Translations under genes and position numbers: made by a program | The notes under the pieces: model-generated | Told to the model about the DNA's origin: nothing | Database searches by the model: none | Seen by the model: the letters and a program-made list of their open reading frames with translations, nothing else | In this document: positions 1 through 7,316 of the stretch, piece after piece | How positions within the stretch are numbered: position 1 is the stretch's first letter | Layout: every line of letters starts with the position of its first letter | From: CAIYXB01 sp038146805 | GTDB lineage: Bacteria; Cyanobacteriota; Vampirovibrionia; LMEP-6097 | NCBI GenBank assembly: GCA_038146805.1 | Contig: JAYQSH010000005.1 | Span: 620,001-684,000, forward strand | DNA: 64,000 bases | Direction of reading: 5' to 3'

Positions 1-378
1 AGCTGTTGTCAAAGACTTAGGAAATTCTCTTCCTCTCATAATTAATTGCTCGTCCCAAGTAGTAGGTTGGTAAGAATTAACAATTTCAGTAACTGCCATT
101 TTTACATCAAAATCTTTACAACTGAAAATATCTACAGTTAAAAAACCCTTATCTGGAAAAGTATGTATAGCTAAATGGCTTTCAGCAATAACTACAATAC
201 CGCTTAAACCCCAATCTTCAGGCACAAGTCCTTTGTAATTAAATACATAAGGAGGCATAACCTTCGTCATATTCATTTTTTCAGGAAGTTCGTCAAGAAT
301 CTTGGTTATAAGATTAATGTCCGATAGCTTTTCATAATTACATCCCGATGCTTCCATTACTAAATGTGGTCCAAACAT
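1..378 (-). CDS. speD: S-adenosylmethionine decarboxylase proenzyme (partial, C-terminus outside window)
   Basis: Decarboxylates S-adenosylmethionine to supply aminopropyl groups for spermidine synthesis; the cytoplasmic proenzyme cleaves itself to form a pyruvoyl group. The first 126 residues are visible. They begin MFGPHLVMEASGC and contain E-S-H followed by LAIHTFPDKG, which matches the bacterial SpeD self-cleavage serine and the conserved H-T-F/W-P-E/D segment, then a DIFSC segment with the expected catalytic cysteine. The ATG at 376-378 is preceded by a good GGAGG ribosome binding site. The gene runs off the left edge, so nothing can be said about the C-terminus or the next gene. Confidence 0.9.
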   Translation of the reverse strand, partial: MFGPHLVMEASGCNYEKLSDINLITKILDELPEKMNMTKVMPPYVFNYKGLVPEDWGLSGIVVIAESHLAIHTFPDKGFLTVDIFSCKDFDVKMAVTEIVNSYQPTTWDEQLIMRGREFPKSLTTA

Positions 379-585
379 TAATTTATCCTCCGTCTTGATT
401 TATTTAAGCTAACCGAAATTCATGTTCATAATTTCAAGTAGCATTATGTTATCAACAAGATCAAATTTTAGCTATATGTAAATATTAAAAAAAACAAAAT
501 ATGTCTTACGCCCCATTATCTTAATTTTTTTGCGGGTAAACACCTAAAATAAAGAGAAAAAACGGCAAATGTATATACGCTTTGC

Positions 586-591
586 TAGAAT
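586..591 (+). promoter_or_regulatory. -10 box TAGAAT (TTTGCTAGAAT)
   Basis: TTTGCTAGAAT matches the TTTGCTAAAAT-type boxes seen upstream of many other genes in this window. It overlaps a possible TTG start at 582, which argues that the TTG is promoter and that translation begins at the ATG at 621. Confidence 0.5.
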
Positions 592-620
592 ATGTATTAA
601 CTCAGGAAATTTTGAGTTAT

Positions 621-1370
621 ATGGAATTAATATCACGAGATTTACCAGATACTTCTTTGGCCCAAAAAAATTCTTTTGGTGCAAAATCAGAAATTGCTGT
701 ACCTGATGATACTCGTTCTCAAGCCGCATCATTTTCAGAACCCATTGATGCTTCATCAGAGGCTCGTAGCGAGGCAGAAAAAATTTCTCAACCTATTACA
801 ATGCAACAATCTTTTGACGACCCAAAAATTACTAAAAGAAGACAAGCTTTTGATGCTTTTAATAAAGCCTCAAGTTTTGGAGCAAGTATCGGATCTAAAG
901 CTTTAAATTTTGCTGGTTTTGTTGGAGCCTCTTTGGCTTCTCTTTCATATATATTTTTTAGCTTAAAGACAGTTGCTTTGATTCTGGGATTGCCTTCTGC
1001 GGCACTTTTGTATGGAGCCTATCGTTTAAAACAAAAATCTTTAGATTTAAATAAATCAGTTGTCACTAACCGTGATCCTGTTGAAGTCTTGCAAAAAGCA
1101 AGTGACGACTCACTTTTCTTAGAGAAAAATTTACAACAAGTTAAATTTGCTTTGGTGCAAGTAAGAGATATGTCTGATAAAAAACCAGAGAAACAAAAAG
1201 CAATTAATTATTTGGAAATTATTCATAACAAAGTTCTTGCAAGGTACCAAGAATTACAAGCTATAAATGCAACTGATCACGAACTATATACTTATAAAGA
1301 ATTTTTGAATATCTATAAAAATTCTTTTCAAAAAACAGACGTTAAGGATGAAGATTTTAAAGAGGTTTAA
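621..1370 (+). CDS. hypothetical membrane protein, two transmembrane segments
   Basis: I do not recognise a family. The frame is open from a TTG at 582, but that codon lies in a probable -10 box, so I place the start at the ATG at 621, with CAGGAAA about 12 nt upstream. The protein is about 249 residues. The N-terminal third is rich in Ser, Glu and Gln and probably disordered. Two hydrophobic stretches (FAGFVGASLASLSYIFF and TVALILGLPSAALLYGAY) follow near the middle and form a hairpin membrane anchor. The C-terminal 110 residues are charged and helical. It converges on the LysM gene, with only 4 nt between the stops. No function is proposed. Confidence 0.6.
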   Translation: MELISRDLPDTSLAQKNSFGAKSEIAVPDDTRSQAASFSEPIDASSEARSEAEKISQPITMQQSFDDPKITKRRQAFDAFNKASSFGASIGSKALNFAGFVGASLASLSYIFFSLKTVALILGLPSAALLYGAYRLKQKSLDLNKSVVTNRDPVEVLQKASDDSLFLEKNLQQVKFALVQVRDMSDKKPEKQKAINYLEIIHNKVLARYQELQAINATDHELYTYKEFLNIYKNSFQKTDVKDEDFKEV

Positions 1371-1374
1371 GACT

Positions 1375-2046
1375 TTAACCCATAGGGATTAAGATCTCTT
1401 GCCCTATTCTTAGTAAGCGTACATTGCGAATTTTATTAGCAGTTTTGATTCTATTTATTTTTTCTGGCAAAGCCGAACCATAAAACTTTAAAGCAATTGT
1501 TTCAAGAGTATCTCCAGAACGTATTTTATATTTGCTGAGTTCTAAGTCAGGGTTTTTAAGTAGTGGAGAGCTATTTGCAAAAGAGTCAGCAAGTTCTTTG
1601 CTTGCAACTTTAATGTCTTTAATCTCAATTTGGCTATCTTGAGATTGTGCTTCTACATCTTCTAAGCTTGCTTCTACAACTTTTGTTTTCGTAATATTAG
1701 AACCTTTTACAAATGTTTCACCTTGGCTTAGTTTGTTTTTGTAACTTTTGCTTGGAATAATCATTGCAATTAATAAAGCAAAGAGTAAAACCGATACAAC
1801 AACAATCAAAACAATTCCGCCGTTACGAATTTTTTTATATTGCCTTTGACTTAAAAAAGTACTATTCATGGGCTTATAAAAATTGTTTAAATTATCTTCG
1901 ATGTCATCATTCGCGCTTAGTGAATACAAACTATCGATGGTCGGTTTATTTAAACCAAGTTCTTCTTTTACTTTAGTCGATAAAACTTTATCTGCTCCTT
2001 GGTTGAGCTTGTCTTTTAGTCTGCTTGAAATTTTTGAGAAATTCAT
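1375..2046 (-). CDS. LysM-domain membrane-anchored protein
   Basis: The 223-residue protein has a charged cytoplasmic N-terminus, one transmembrane helix at about residues 77-97, a linker, and a C-terminal LysM domain from about residue 172 (YKIRSGDTLETIALKFYG to the end, IGQEILIPMG). LysM domains bind the GlcNAc-containing backbone of peptidoglycan, so this is probably a bitopic protein that touches the cell wall from the inner membrane. It is the last gene of a leftward cluster after a pseudopilin and a peptide-binding lipoprotein, 37 nt downstream of the latter. There is no catalytic domain, and its precise role is unknown. Confidence 0.75.
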   Translation of the reverse strand: MNFSKISSRLKDKLNQGADKVLSTKVKEELGLNKPTIDSLYSLSANDDIEDNLNNFYKPMNSTFLSQRQYKKIRNGGIVLIVVVSVLLFALLIAMIIPSKSYKNKLSQGETFVKGSNITKTKVVEASLEDVEAQSQDSQIEIKDIKVASKELADSFANSSPLLKNPDLELSKYKIRSGDTLETIALKFYGSALPEKINRIKTANKIRNVRLLRIGQEILIPMG

Positions 2047-2083
2047 AACTCTTTAAAATTCTATCACCCTTGAAGGTTTTCAC

Positions 2084-3687
2084 CTATTTTTCTAAGATTT
2101 CAACTTTATCTAAAAAACTAATATCCATAGAATTTACTTCAAGCCCTTTAATATTTGTTTTTGTGAGTATATTTTGTGTGTCAATAAATAAAGGTATGAT
2201 GGCTTGTTCTTGTTGACTTAAAATTGTTTCAAGTTCGCTATAAAGTTTTTTGCGGGTATTTAAATCTAAAATACTTGCGGCTTCTTGGCTTAATTTATCG
2301 TACTGAGAGTTTTTAAAATGCCCATAATTAATTTGATTATTGCTTGAAAATAAACTTATAAAAGTATCAGGGTCTGGGTAGTCAGCTCCCCAGTTTAATC
2401 GAAAAAGTTCAGGTGTATCATTTTTTAGTTTTGCTAAAAACACTTTCCACTCAAGGCTTTGAATTTCAACTGTGATGCCGAGCACTTGTTGCCACATGGC
2501 TTGTAGGCTTTCCGCAAGTATCTTTGAGGTTTCTCTATTTGGAATGAGAAAAACAATTTTTTCTAAATCTTCTTTTTTGTATTTTGATTTTGCAAAAAAT
2601 TCTTTTGCAAGTTTTGGAAAGTAACCTCTCTGGTAATCTTTTTCGCTTGCTGTTAAAGCAAATTCTTTGTTAAAATTTTGCACTAATAATTCTGTATTAA
2701 AAAAGTTTTTTAAGCTAGGTGGAATCCAAGTATTGTTAGCTTGATCGCCTTTGCCAATAATATTTACTAAGGCTTCTCTATCAATCGCATAGCTAAAGGC
2801 TTTGCGCATGTTGATATCATCAAAAGGTTTTTTTTCATGATTTAAGCCTATATAGGTGTTTCTTAAAATGGCAATTTTTTGAGCTTCATTTGCAATTTGT
2901 TTCATGACACTTAGTGGGATTGATCTATTGTCAATAAAGTCCAAAGAATCATTTGCAAATAAATTAAAAGCACTTGCTTGTTCAGGTACCATAAAAAAAC
3001 GAATTTCTTGTGCAAGGTTTTTGTAGCGCGGGTCTTGAGTGTTTATTTGTAGATGAAATTTGGGGTTTCTTTTGAGAGTGATTTTATATTCATGATGCCA
3101 AGAGCTTAAAGTAAAAGGACCATTGCTAACTAAGTTTTCACTTTCGGTCCAATTGCGTCCATGTTTTTGGATTAAGTCTTTTCTGATTGGTAAGGTGAGC
3201 CCATAGGCTGTCAAATATATAAAATATGCTGCGGGTCTTTTTAGAACTATTTCTAAATTCTCGTTGTCAATTGCTTTTGAGTGTTTAAGATCAATTATAG
3301 AAAGTAAGTCAGCATAGGGCGCCGCTGTTTGGGGGTCTAAGAGTCGCTCAAATGAATCAATGAAATCTTGAGCTATTACTTGTCTGCCATCGGTCCATTG
3401 AGCTTTTGGGTTTAAATGAAATAAATATTTTTTGTTATCAGCGCTAATTTGCCAACTATCAGCAACTCCCGCTGTCACTGTAATATTGTTGTTGGCGTCT
3501 AAGCTAAATCGAGTAAGCCCGACCATAATATTACTAATAATGTCAAATGATGTAGAGTCGTTGGCTAAGTTCCAGTCGAGTGTTGGGGTTCAGTGCCAAG
3601 ATTCATACGTAAGATTTTTGTGGGTGACTTTTGTAAAGAGCAAGCGCACAAAGAAAAAAGTGTAATTAGTAAAATAAAATTTTTCAT
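2084..3687 (-). CDS. peptide/oligopeptide ABC transporter substrate-binding lipoprotein (apparent frameshift near 3578-3590)
   Basis: This is an extracytoplasmic solute-binding protein, family 5 (OppA/DppA type), which delivers peptides to an ABC importer. The main frame (2084-3526) gives 480 residues with family signatures: a DSFERLLDP segment, a FDDINMRKAFSYAIDREALV segment and RLNWGADYPDPDTF. It lacks an N-terminus. The missing part lies in another frame from the ATG at 3685-3687: MKNFILLITLFSLCACS, a lipoprotein signal with its Cys, then LRMNLGTEP. The two join if one base is restored around 3578-3590 (…EPQTLDWNLANDSTSFDIISN). The ATG is 2 nt after the pseudopilin stop, so the pair is translationally linked. 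The break may be a sequencing error or a real inactivating mutation. Confidence 0.8.
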
Positions 3688-3689
3688 TG

Positions 3690-4448
3690 TTAGTTTCTTG
3701 GGGTGATTGCTGTTTCGTAGTCAACAGAAGTATTGGTTTTTTTATCAATCATTTTTATTCTAATTTTTAAGAGGTCTTTTAAATCATCTGTATTATAAAA
3801 ACCAAAATTGAAAAAAGATTCATAGCGGTCAAATTCATCAGTAAGGCTTTTCATCTTGACTTTACTGGCAAAGCCAGTAAGTATTACGCCATTAATATCT
3901 CGTACGGGCGTTGAGCCATAAAATTCTCTAGGCATAAAAGGCCATTCATGGGCATTTGCGAGTGTTGCTTCGCCATCTTGATTTGGAACAATTAGTAATT
4001 TTAAGCGTGCCCGGTCTTGTAGGTTTAAACCGTCTTTATCTTTGGCAAAGGCAAAGTAATAAAGATAGTAATCATAAGCTGGAACGCCAACGGTATCATC
4101 TTTGGACTTGATTTCTCGAGCTTTGTATTGTTGTTTTTGTGGCATGGCAAAATATAAATAAGGTTTGCCATGAATCATATCTTCTGGTAGGGGCACATTA
4201 ATATTAAAAACAGTATCGATATAGATTAAGTCCTTTGAACAACGTTTGAGGTTTCTGGCAATTTGTTCTAGGCTCGCTCTAGCGTCAAGTTGTAATTTTG
4301 AAAAACTAGTAGTCTTGGCAAATAGAGTCCAACCTTTTGACTGATACATATAAAGCATGCCAGCAACAATACTAATCAAACTCACTGTCACCATAAGTTC
4401 TATTAGGGTGTAGCCTTTTTTATTTCTTTTAGTAGAGTTGTTTTTCAA
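3690..4448 (-). CDS. type IV pilin-like prepilin (PilW/GspJ-like pseudopilin)
   Basis: The N-terminus is KKGYTLIELMVTVSLISIVA, a textbook prepilin peptidase site (G|YTLIE with Glu at +5) followed by the hydrophobic assembly helix. The remaining 210 residues are a globular domain with PilW/GspJ-like spacing (ARASLEQIARNLKRC). It is likely processed by PilD and built into a type IV pilus or type II secretion pseudopilus. Other pilus genes are not present here. It is the first gene of the leftward cluster and is divergent from coaE, with only 26 nt between the starts, so the promoters overlap. Confidence 0.8.
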   Translation of the reverse strand: MKNNSTKRNKKGYTLIELMVTVSLISIVAGMLYMYQSKGWTLFAKTTSFSKLQLDARASLEQIARNLKRCSKDLIYIDTVFNINVPLPEDMIHGKPYLYFAMPQKQQYKAREIKSKDDTVGVPAYDYYLYYFAFAKDKDGLNLQDRARLKLLIVPNQDGEATLANAHEWPFMPREFYGSTPVRDINGVILTGFASKVKMKSLTDEFDRYESFFNFGFYNTDDLKDLLKIRIKMIDKKTNTSVDYETAITPRN

Positions 4449-4457
4449 TAACTACAT

Positions 4458-4463
4458 TATAAT
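4458..4463 (+). promoter_or_regulatory. -10 box TATAAT of coaE
   Basis: A perfect TATAAT lies 11 nt before the coaE ATG. Transcription starting 6-7 nt past the box would leave a leader of only about 4 nt, which cannot hold a ribosome binding site. Confidence 0.65.
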
Positions 4464-4474
4464 GTCATTTATTA

Positions 4475-5077
4475 ATGTCGATTGTAATTGGCTTAACTGG
4501 AAATATTGCATGTGGAAAATCAACAGTAGGAAAGATTTTTCAAAAAATGGGTATTCAAGTTTTAGATAGTGATGATCTGGTGCATGAGATTTATGAGACT
4601 GATACTCAGGTGCAAGAGCAGTTATTAAAAGAATTTGGTTCTTTAGATAGAAAAGAAATTGCGAAGCAAGTTTTTGGCAAAGACAAGACGCAAAAAAGAA
4701 AAATTTTGGAGTCAATAATACACCCTAAAGTAGATTCTAAATTTAGAGAATGGATTTTAAAAAACCGAGAAGAAAAAATTTTAGTAAATCTCGTTCCTTT
4801 GCTTTTTGAGGCCCATTTAGAACATCGCTATGATCGTATTATTACTGTTTTTGCAAATAAAGAGCAACAAATCCAAAGACTTCAACTTCGGGAGCCTACT
4901 TTAACTACAAATGCTATTTTGACTAGGATAGAATCGCAGTTGCCGATTGAAGAAAAATTAAGAAAAAGTGATTTTTGCATAGATAATACCCAAAATTTTG
5001 ATGATTTAGAATTACAAATAGAAGAGATTTTAGAGAGCATTGCCAAGCAAGAAAAGCTGATTTTAGACTTAAAATAG
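4475..5077 (+). CDS. coaE: dephospho-CoA kinase
   Basis: Catalyses the last step of coenzyme A synthesis, ATP-dependent phosphorylation of the 3'-OH of dephospho-CoA, in the cytoplasm. At 200 residues it has the usual family length. The P-loop GLTGNIACGKST is at residues 6-17, followed by the LDSDDLVHEIY acid motif and the LVNLVPLLFEAHLE segment typical of CoaE. The family usually shows V-P-L-L-F-E, seen here exactly. The start ATG at 4475 follows MSIVIGLTGN, the normal N-terminus. The mRNA is predicted to be nearly leaderless. Confidence 0.95.
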   Translation: MSIVIGLTGNIACGKSTVGKIFQKMGIQVLDSDDLVHEIYETDTQVQEQLLKEFGSLDRKEIAKQVFGKDKTQKRKILESIIHPKVDSKFREWILKNREEKILVNLVPLLFEAHLEHRYDRIITVFANKEQQIQRLQLREPTLTTNAILTRIESQLPIEEKLRKSDFCIDNTQNFDDLELQIEEILESIAKQEKLILDLK

Positions 5078-5269
5078 TCAAAAACCTAATAAATACAAGC
5101 ATTTATTTTCTCTTAAGTATTTATTTTTTATATATTATTTATAAAATAATCCTTAAACCTAGGTATTAGCACTTTACTTTTATTTGTTGCTGATTTATTA
5201 TCAATACCAATGTTTACAAATACGTATTAATAAGTGAAAACTTTTTAATGTTAATTTGTAAAGTTATGT

Positions 5270-5275
5270 TATAAT
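5270..5275 (+). promoter_or_regulatory. -10 box TATAAT upstream of the ribbon-helix-helix gene
   Basis: TTATAATAG at 5269-5277 gives a predicted transcription start near 5282 and a leader of about 90 nt before the ATG at 5375. Unlike many genes here, this one has a long leader with a hairpin and a proper ribosome binding site. Confidence 0.5.
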
Positions 5276-5288
5276 AGATAACATCGAT

Positions 5289-5334
5289 CGTAAAGACTAA
5301 ATACGAATTTTCGAAGAAATATTTTGTCTTTACG
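5289..5334. promoter_or_regulatory. inverted repeat / hairpin in the leader of the ribbon-helix-helix gene
   Basis: CGTAAAGAC (5289-5297) is exactly complementary to GTCTTTACG (5326-5334). The pairing extends inward to about 15 bp with one mismatch. It lies between the predicted transcription start and the AGGAG at 5360-5364. It could be an operator for the DNA-binding protein encoded downstream or an RNA leader hairpin. The left arm shares a 14-nt string (ATCGTAAAGACTAA) with the upstream region of the IS3 transposase at about 54696, which may be chance. Confidence 0.5.
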
Positions 5335-5374
5335 GCCAAAGAAAAATAAAAAAGAATATAGGAGTGATCCGAGA

Positions 5375-5680
5375 ATGATGGAAATAAAAAAGAGAAAGAA
5401 AACTGGACCAAAACCACTTTATGGCGAAGCTAAAAAGATGGTGTCTTTCAGATTGAGTCCTGAAGCTTTGACTATAATTAAAGCACTTGCTGATAAGGAT
5501 AGTTTAAGTCAGGCAGAAGTACTTGAAAGATGGGCTAGACAATTCAAAACTAATGTTGCTGTTGAGCTTGAACAGTTCGCTGAAACTGAAATGCAGAGTG
5601 CAAACACAACACCTAGTACAACTATGGTTGACGATATTGCAATTGGTCAAAATCGTGAATTAGTTGGCGCTCAGAGATAG
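5375..5680 (+). CDS. small ribbon-helix-helix-like DNA-binding protein
   Basis: The frame is open from a TTG at 5324, but the ATG at 5375 has AGGAG 10 nt upstream, so I use it (about 101 residues). The N-terminus is very basic (EIKKRKKTGPKP). Residues from KKMVSFRLSPEALTIIKALA to LSQAEVLERWAR resemble the CopG/Arc ribbon-helix-helix fold: a short beta strand then two helices with the S-Q-A-E turn. The C-terminal tail is low in structure and rich in Thr, Glu and Gln. It is probably a transcriptional regulator. No toxin partner is adjacent. The inverted repeat upstream would be a natural autoregulatory site. Confidence 0.6.
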   Translation: MMEIKKRKKTGPKPLYGEAKKMVSFRLSPEALTIIKALADKDSLSQAEVLERWARQFKTNVAVELEQFAETEMQSANTTPSTTMVDDIAIGQNRELVGAQR

Positions 5681-6225
5681 AGTCAGGTTTGTAATTAAAA
5701 AATTAATTATATTAGAAATTCACCAATAGAAATGGCGGAGAGTTTTTTGTTAATCGAGGGAGTTTTCAATTTTCCCTCAATTTTTCAATTTTGCTTTGTT
5801 AAAACCCTCGATTTTTTATTATTTTGTTATCAGTCCCTCTTTATAAGAGTAAACTAAAGAGGGCGTGTCTAAAAACTTTACTTTTCTATTTATGTAATTG
5901 CTTGAGTTAGCGTTAAATTCATCAAAAATTCTTCTTAATAAATCAAAGAAAAGTTTTTCTTTTGTAGGGATCATTAACCCTTAATCCTTTTTGAGATACA
6001 TAAGGATTTTATCCCATTACAAATAATGATCGGTTTTGTACTCAAGTTCTACGAACAGATATAAATCCCTTTGGTTCATCTTGAGAAGACAGATTTATAG
6101 ATCTTCTCTAGATATTGATTTTTGACTTATAAAATTATTTTTGTTGTTTTTTCTTGCGTTCCAAGAACTTCTTGAAATGAGCAAATCTCTAGGTAAATAT
6201 TTTGCGTTGAACAAAATGAATATTT
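5681..6225. other. 545-nt non-coding interval with several hairpins
   Basis: No convincing reading frame is present on either strand. The left half holds the GAGGG/CCCTC hairpin system described separately at 5752-5863. The right half (5900-6225) is AT-rich with weak, short inverted repeats and nothing I can name. I looked for tmRNA, RNase P RNA and signal recognition particle RNA signatures and did not see them. Confidence 0.5.
5752..5863 (+). terminator. terminator with competing hairpins (attenuator-like)
   Basis: AATCGAGGG (5752-5760) pairs perfectly with CCCTCGATT (5805-5813), which is followed by TTTTATT, as in an intrinsic terminator with a long loop. Inside the loop a second CCCTC (TCCCTC at 5773-5778) can instead pair with GAGGGA (5756-5761). 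A further perfect 9-bp hairpin follows, CCCTCTTTA (5835-5843) with TAAAGAGGG (5855-5863). The alternatives share bases and exclude each other. It may simply terminate the ribbon-helix-helix gene, or act as a regulatory RNA. Confidence 0.5.
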
Positions 6226-7131
6226 TTAAGTTTTTATTTGATTTTCTCTAAGCCAGACAAGTAAGGGGCTTGCTAAAAATAAACTTGAATAAGTACCAAT
6301 AAACAAACCAATAAATAGTGCGGCAACAAAAATTTGTGTTGAAGCACCACCAAAGAAATATAGAAAAGCTAAAACAGTTAGTGTTGTGATTGAAGTGTTA
6401 AGCGATCTTGTTGAAACTTGATTGACACTTAAATTTGCCAAATCAGCAAAACTAAATTTACTTGTTTGTAATTTTTGGTTTTCTCGAATTCTATCAAAAA
6501 CTACAATAGTGTCATGCACAGAAAAACCAAAAGTTGTTAATAAAGCAGTGATAAATAAACTATTCACTTCGATTGCTTGATAGACACCAAGTGCCGCAAA
6601 CAAGCCCATTACAATGATTACATCATGAAATAAAGCGGCAATTGCACAAATTGCATAGTCACGTTTAAACCTTGAGCTGATATAAATGATGATACCAAGT
6701 ACAGTAAAAATTAAAGCAATCAAAGCAGACTGAAATAACTCAGGACCAATGATTGGACTTACTGTGTCAATAGAACTTATCTCAAAATTTCCATATTTGT
6801 TATTGAGCTCTGCGTTTAATTTGTCTAAAGCTGGGTCATCTGAAATTGCTTTGGTGCGAATAATTACAAGAGGATTTTCTTCTTTACTAATTGTCGCAGA
6901 ACTATTACTAAGGCCCACCTGCTCTAAAATACTGAGAATTTTTTCAGAAGAAAAATCTTGGTTGTCTTGAAAACGATATTCAAGTTTAGTACCACCAGTA
7001 AAATCTAAGCCTAGTTTTAATGGACTACCCAATTTGATTGTCGATAAAACCATAAAAGCAACACTTAAGGCAATTAAAAAAGCCGACACACTAAACCAAA
7101 CTTTACTTGTTTTTACGCTGTTAATCTGCAT
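6226..7131 (-). CDS. secF: protein translocase subunit SecF
   Basis: SecF, with SecD, uses the proton-motive force to help the Sec machinery export proteins across the inner membrane. The 301-residue protein has the expected plan: an N-terminal helix, a periplasmic domain with the LGLDFTGGTKLEYRF motif, and a C-terminal block of five helices with HDTIVVFDRIREN, the SecF signature. secD is not next to it, which is unusual because secD and secF are normally paired. A TAAAAT box (7140-7145 on this strand) lies 8 nt before the ATG, so this gene has its own promoter. Confidence 0.93.
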   Translation of the reverse strand: MQINSVKTSKVWFSVSAFLIALSVAFMVLSTIKLGSPLKLGLDFTGGTKLEYRFQDNQDFSSEKILSILEQVGLSNSSATISKEENPLVIIRTKAISDDPALDKLNAELNNKYGNFEISSIDTVSPIIGPELFQSALIALIFTVLGIIIYISSRFKRDYAICAIAALFHDVIIVMGLFAALGVYQAIEVNSLFITALLTTFGFSVHDTIVVFDRIRENQKLQTSKFSFADLANLSVNQVSTRSLNTSITTLTVLAFLYFFGGASTQIFVAALFIGLFIGTYSSLFLASPLLVWLRENQIKT

Positions 7132-7139
7132 AGTCTTTT

Positions 7140-7145
7140 ATTTTA
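7140..7145 (-). promoter_or_regulatory. -10 box TAAAAT of secF
   Basis: On the minus strand the order is TAAAAT, 8 nt, ATG. This predicts a leaderless or nearly leaderless secF transcript. Confidence 0.5.
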
Positions 7146-7302
7146 AGGTATTTTGTGAAAAATTTAAAATATATTGTTTTTATATAATAAAATGTATTTT
7201 AAGATAACAGGCTTTTTGAAGCTCTAAAGTTAGGGAATATAAAAGATATTAGCTGTGCTTTTAAAAATTTCTTAATTGAAAAATGTAAAAATAGCAAAAA
7301 GC

Positions 7303-7308
7303 TAATTT
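7303..7308 (+). promoter_or_regulatory. possible -10 box TAATTT of flhA
   Basis: GCTAATTT precedes the flhA ATG by 8 nt, the same GC-box-start spacing as in other genes here. The hexamer is a weaker match than most. Confidence 0.35.
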
Positions 7309-7316
7309 ATTGATTT

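Noticed and set aside
582..620. TTG start 13 codons upstream for the first hypothetical membrane protein
   Set aside because: The TTG falls in TTTGCTAGAAT, a promoter-like box, and has no ribosome binding site.
4452..4715. ORF antisense to coaE
   Set aside because: Shadow of a clearly conserved gene; its composition shows no protein-like pattern.
5900..6225. Candidate structured RNA (tmRNA, RNase P RNA, signal recognition particle RNA)
   Set aside because: None of the conserved cores of these RNAs could be found in the sequence.
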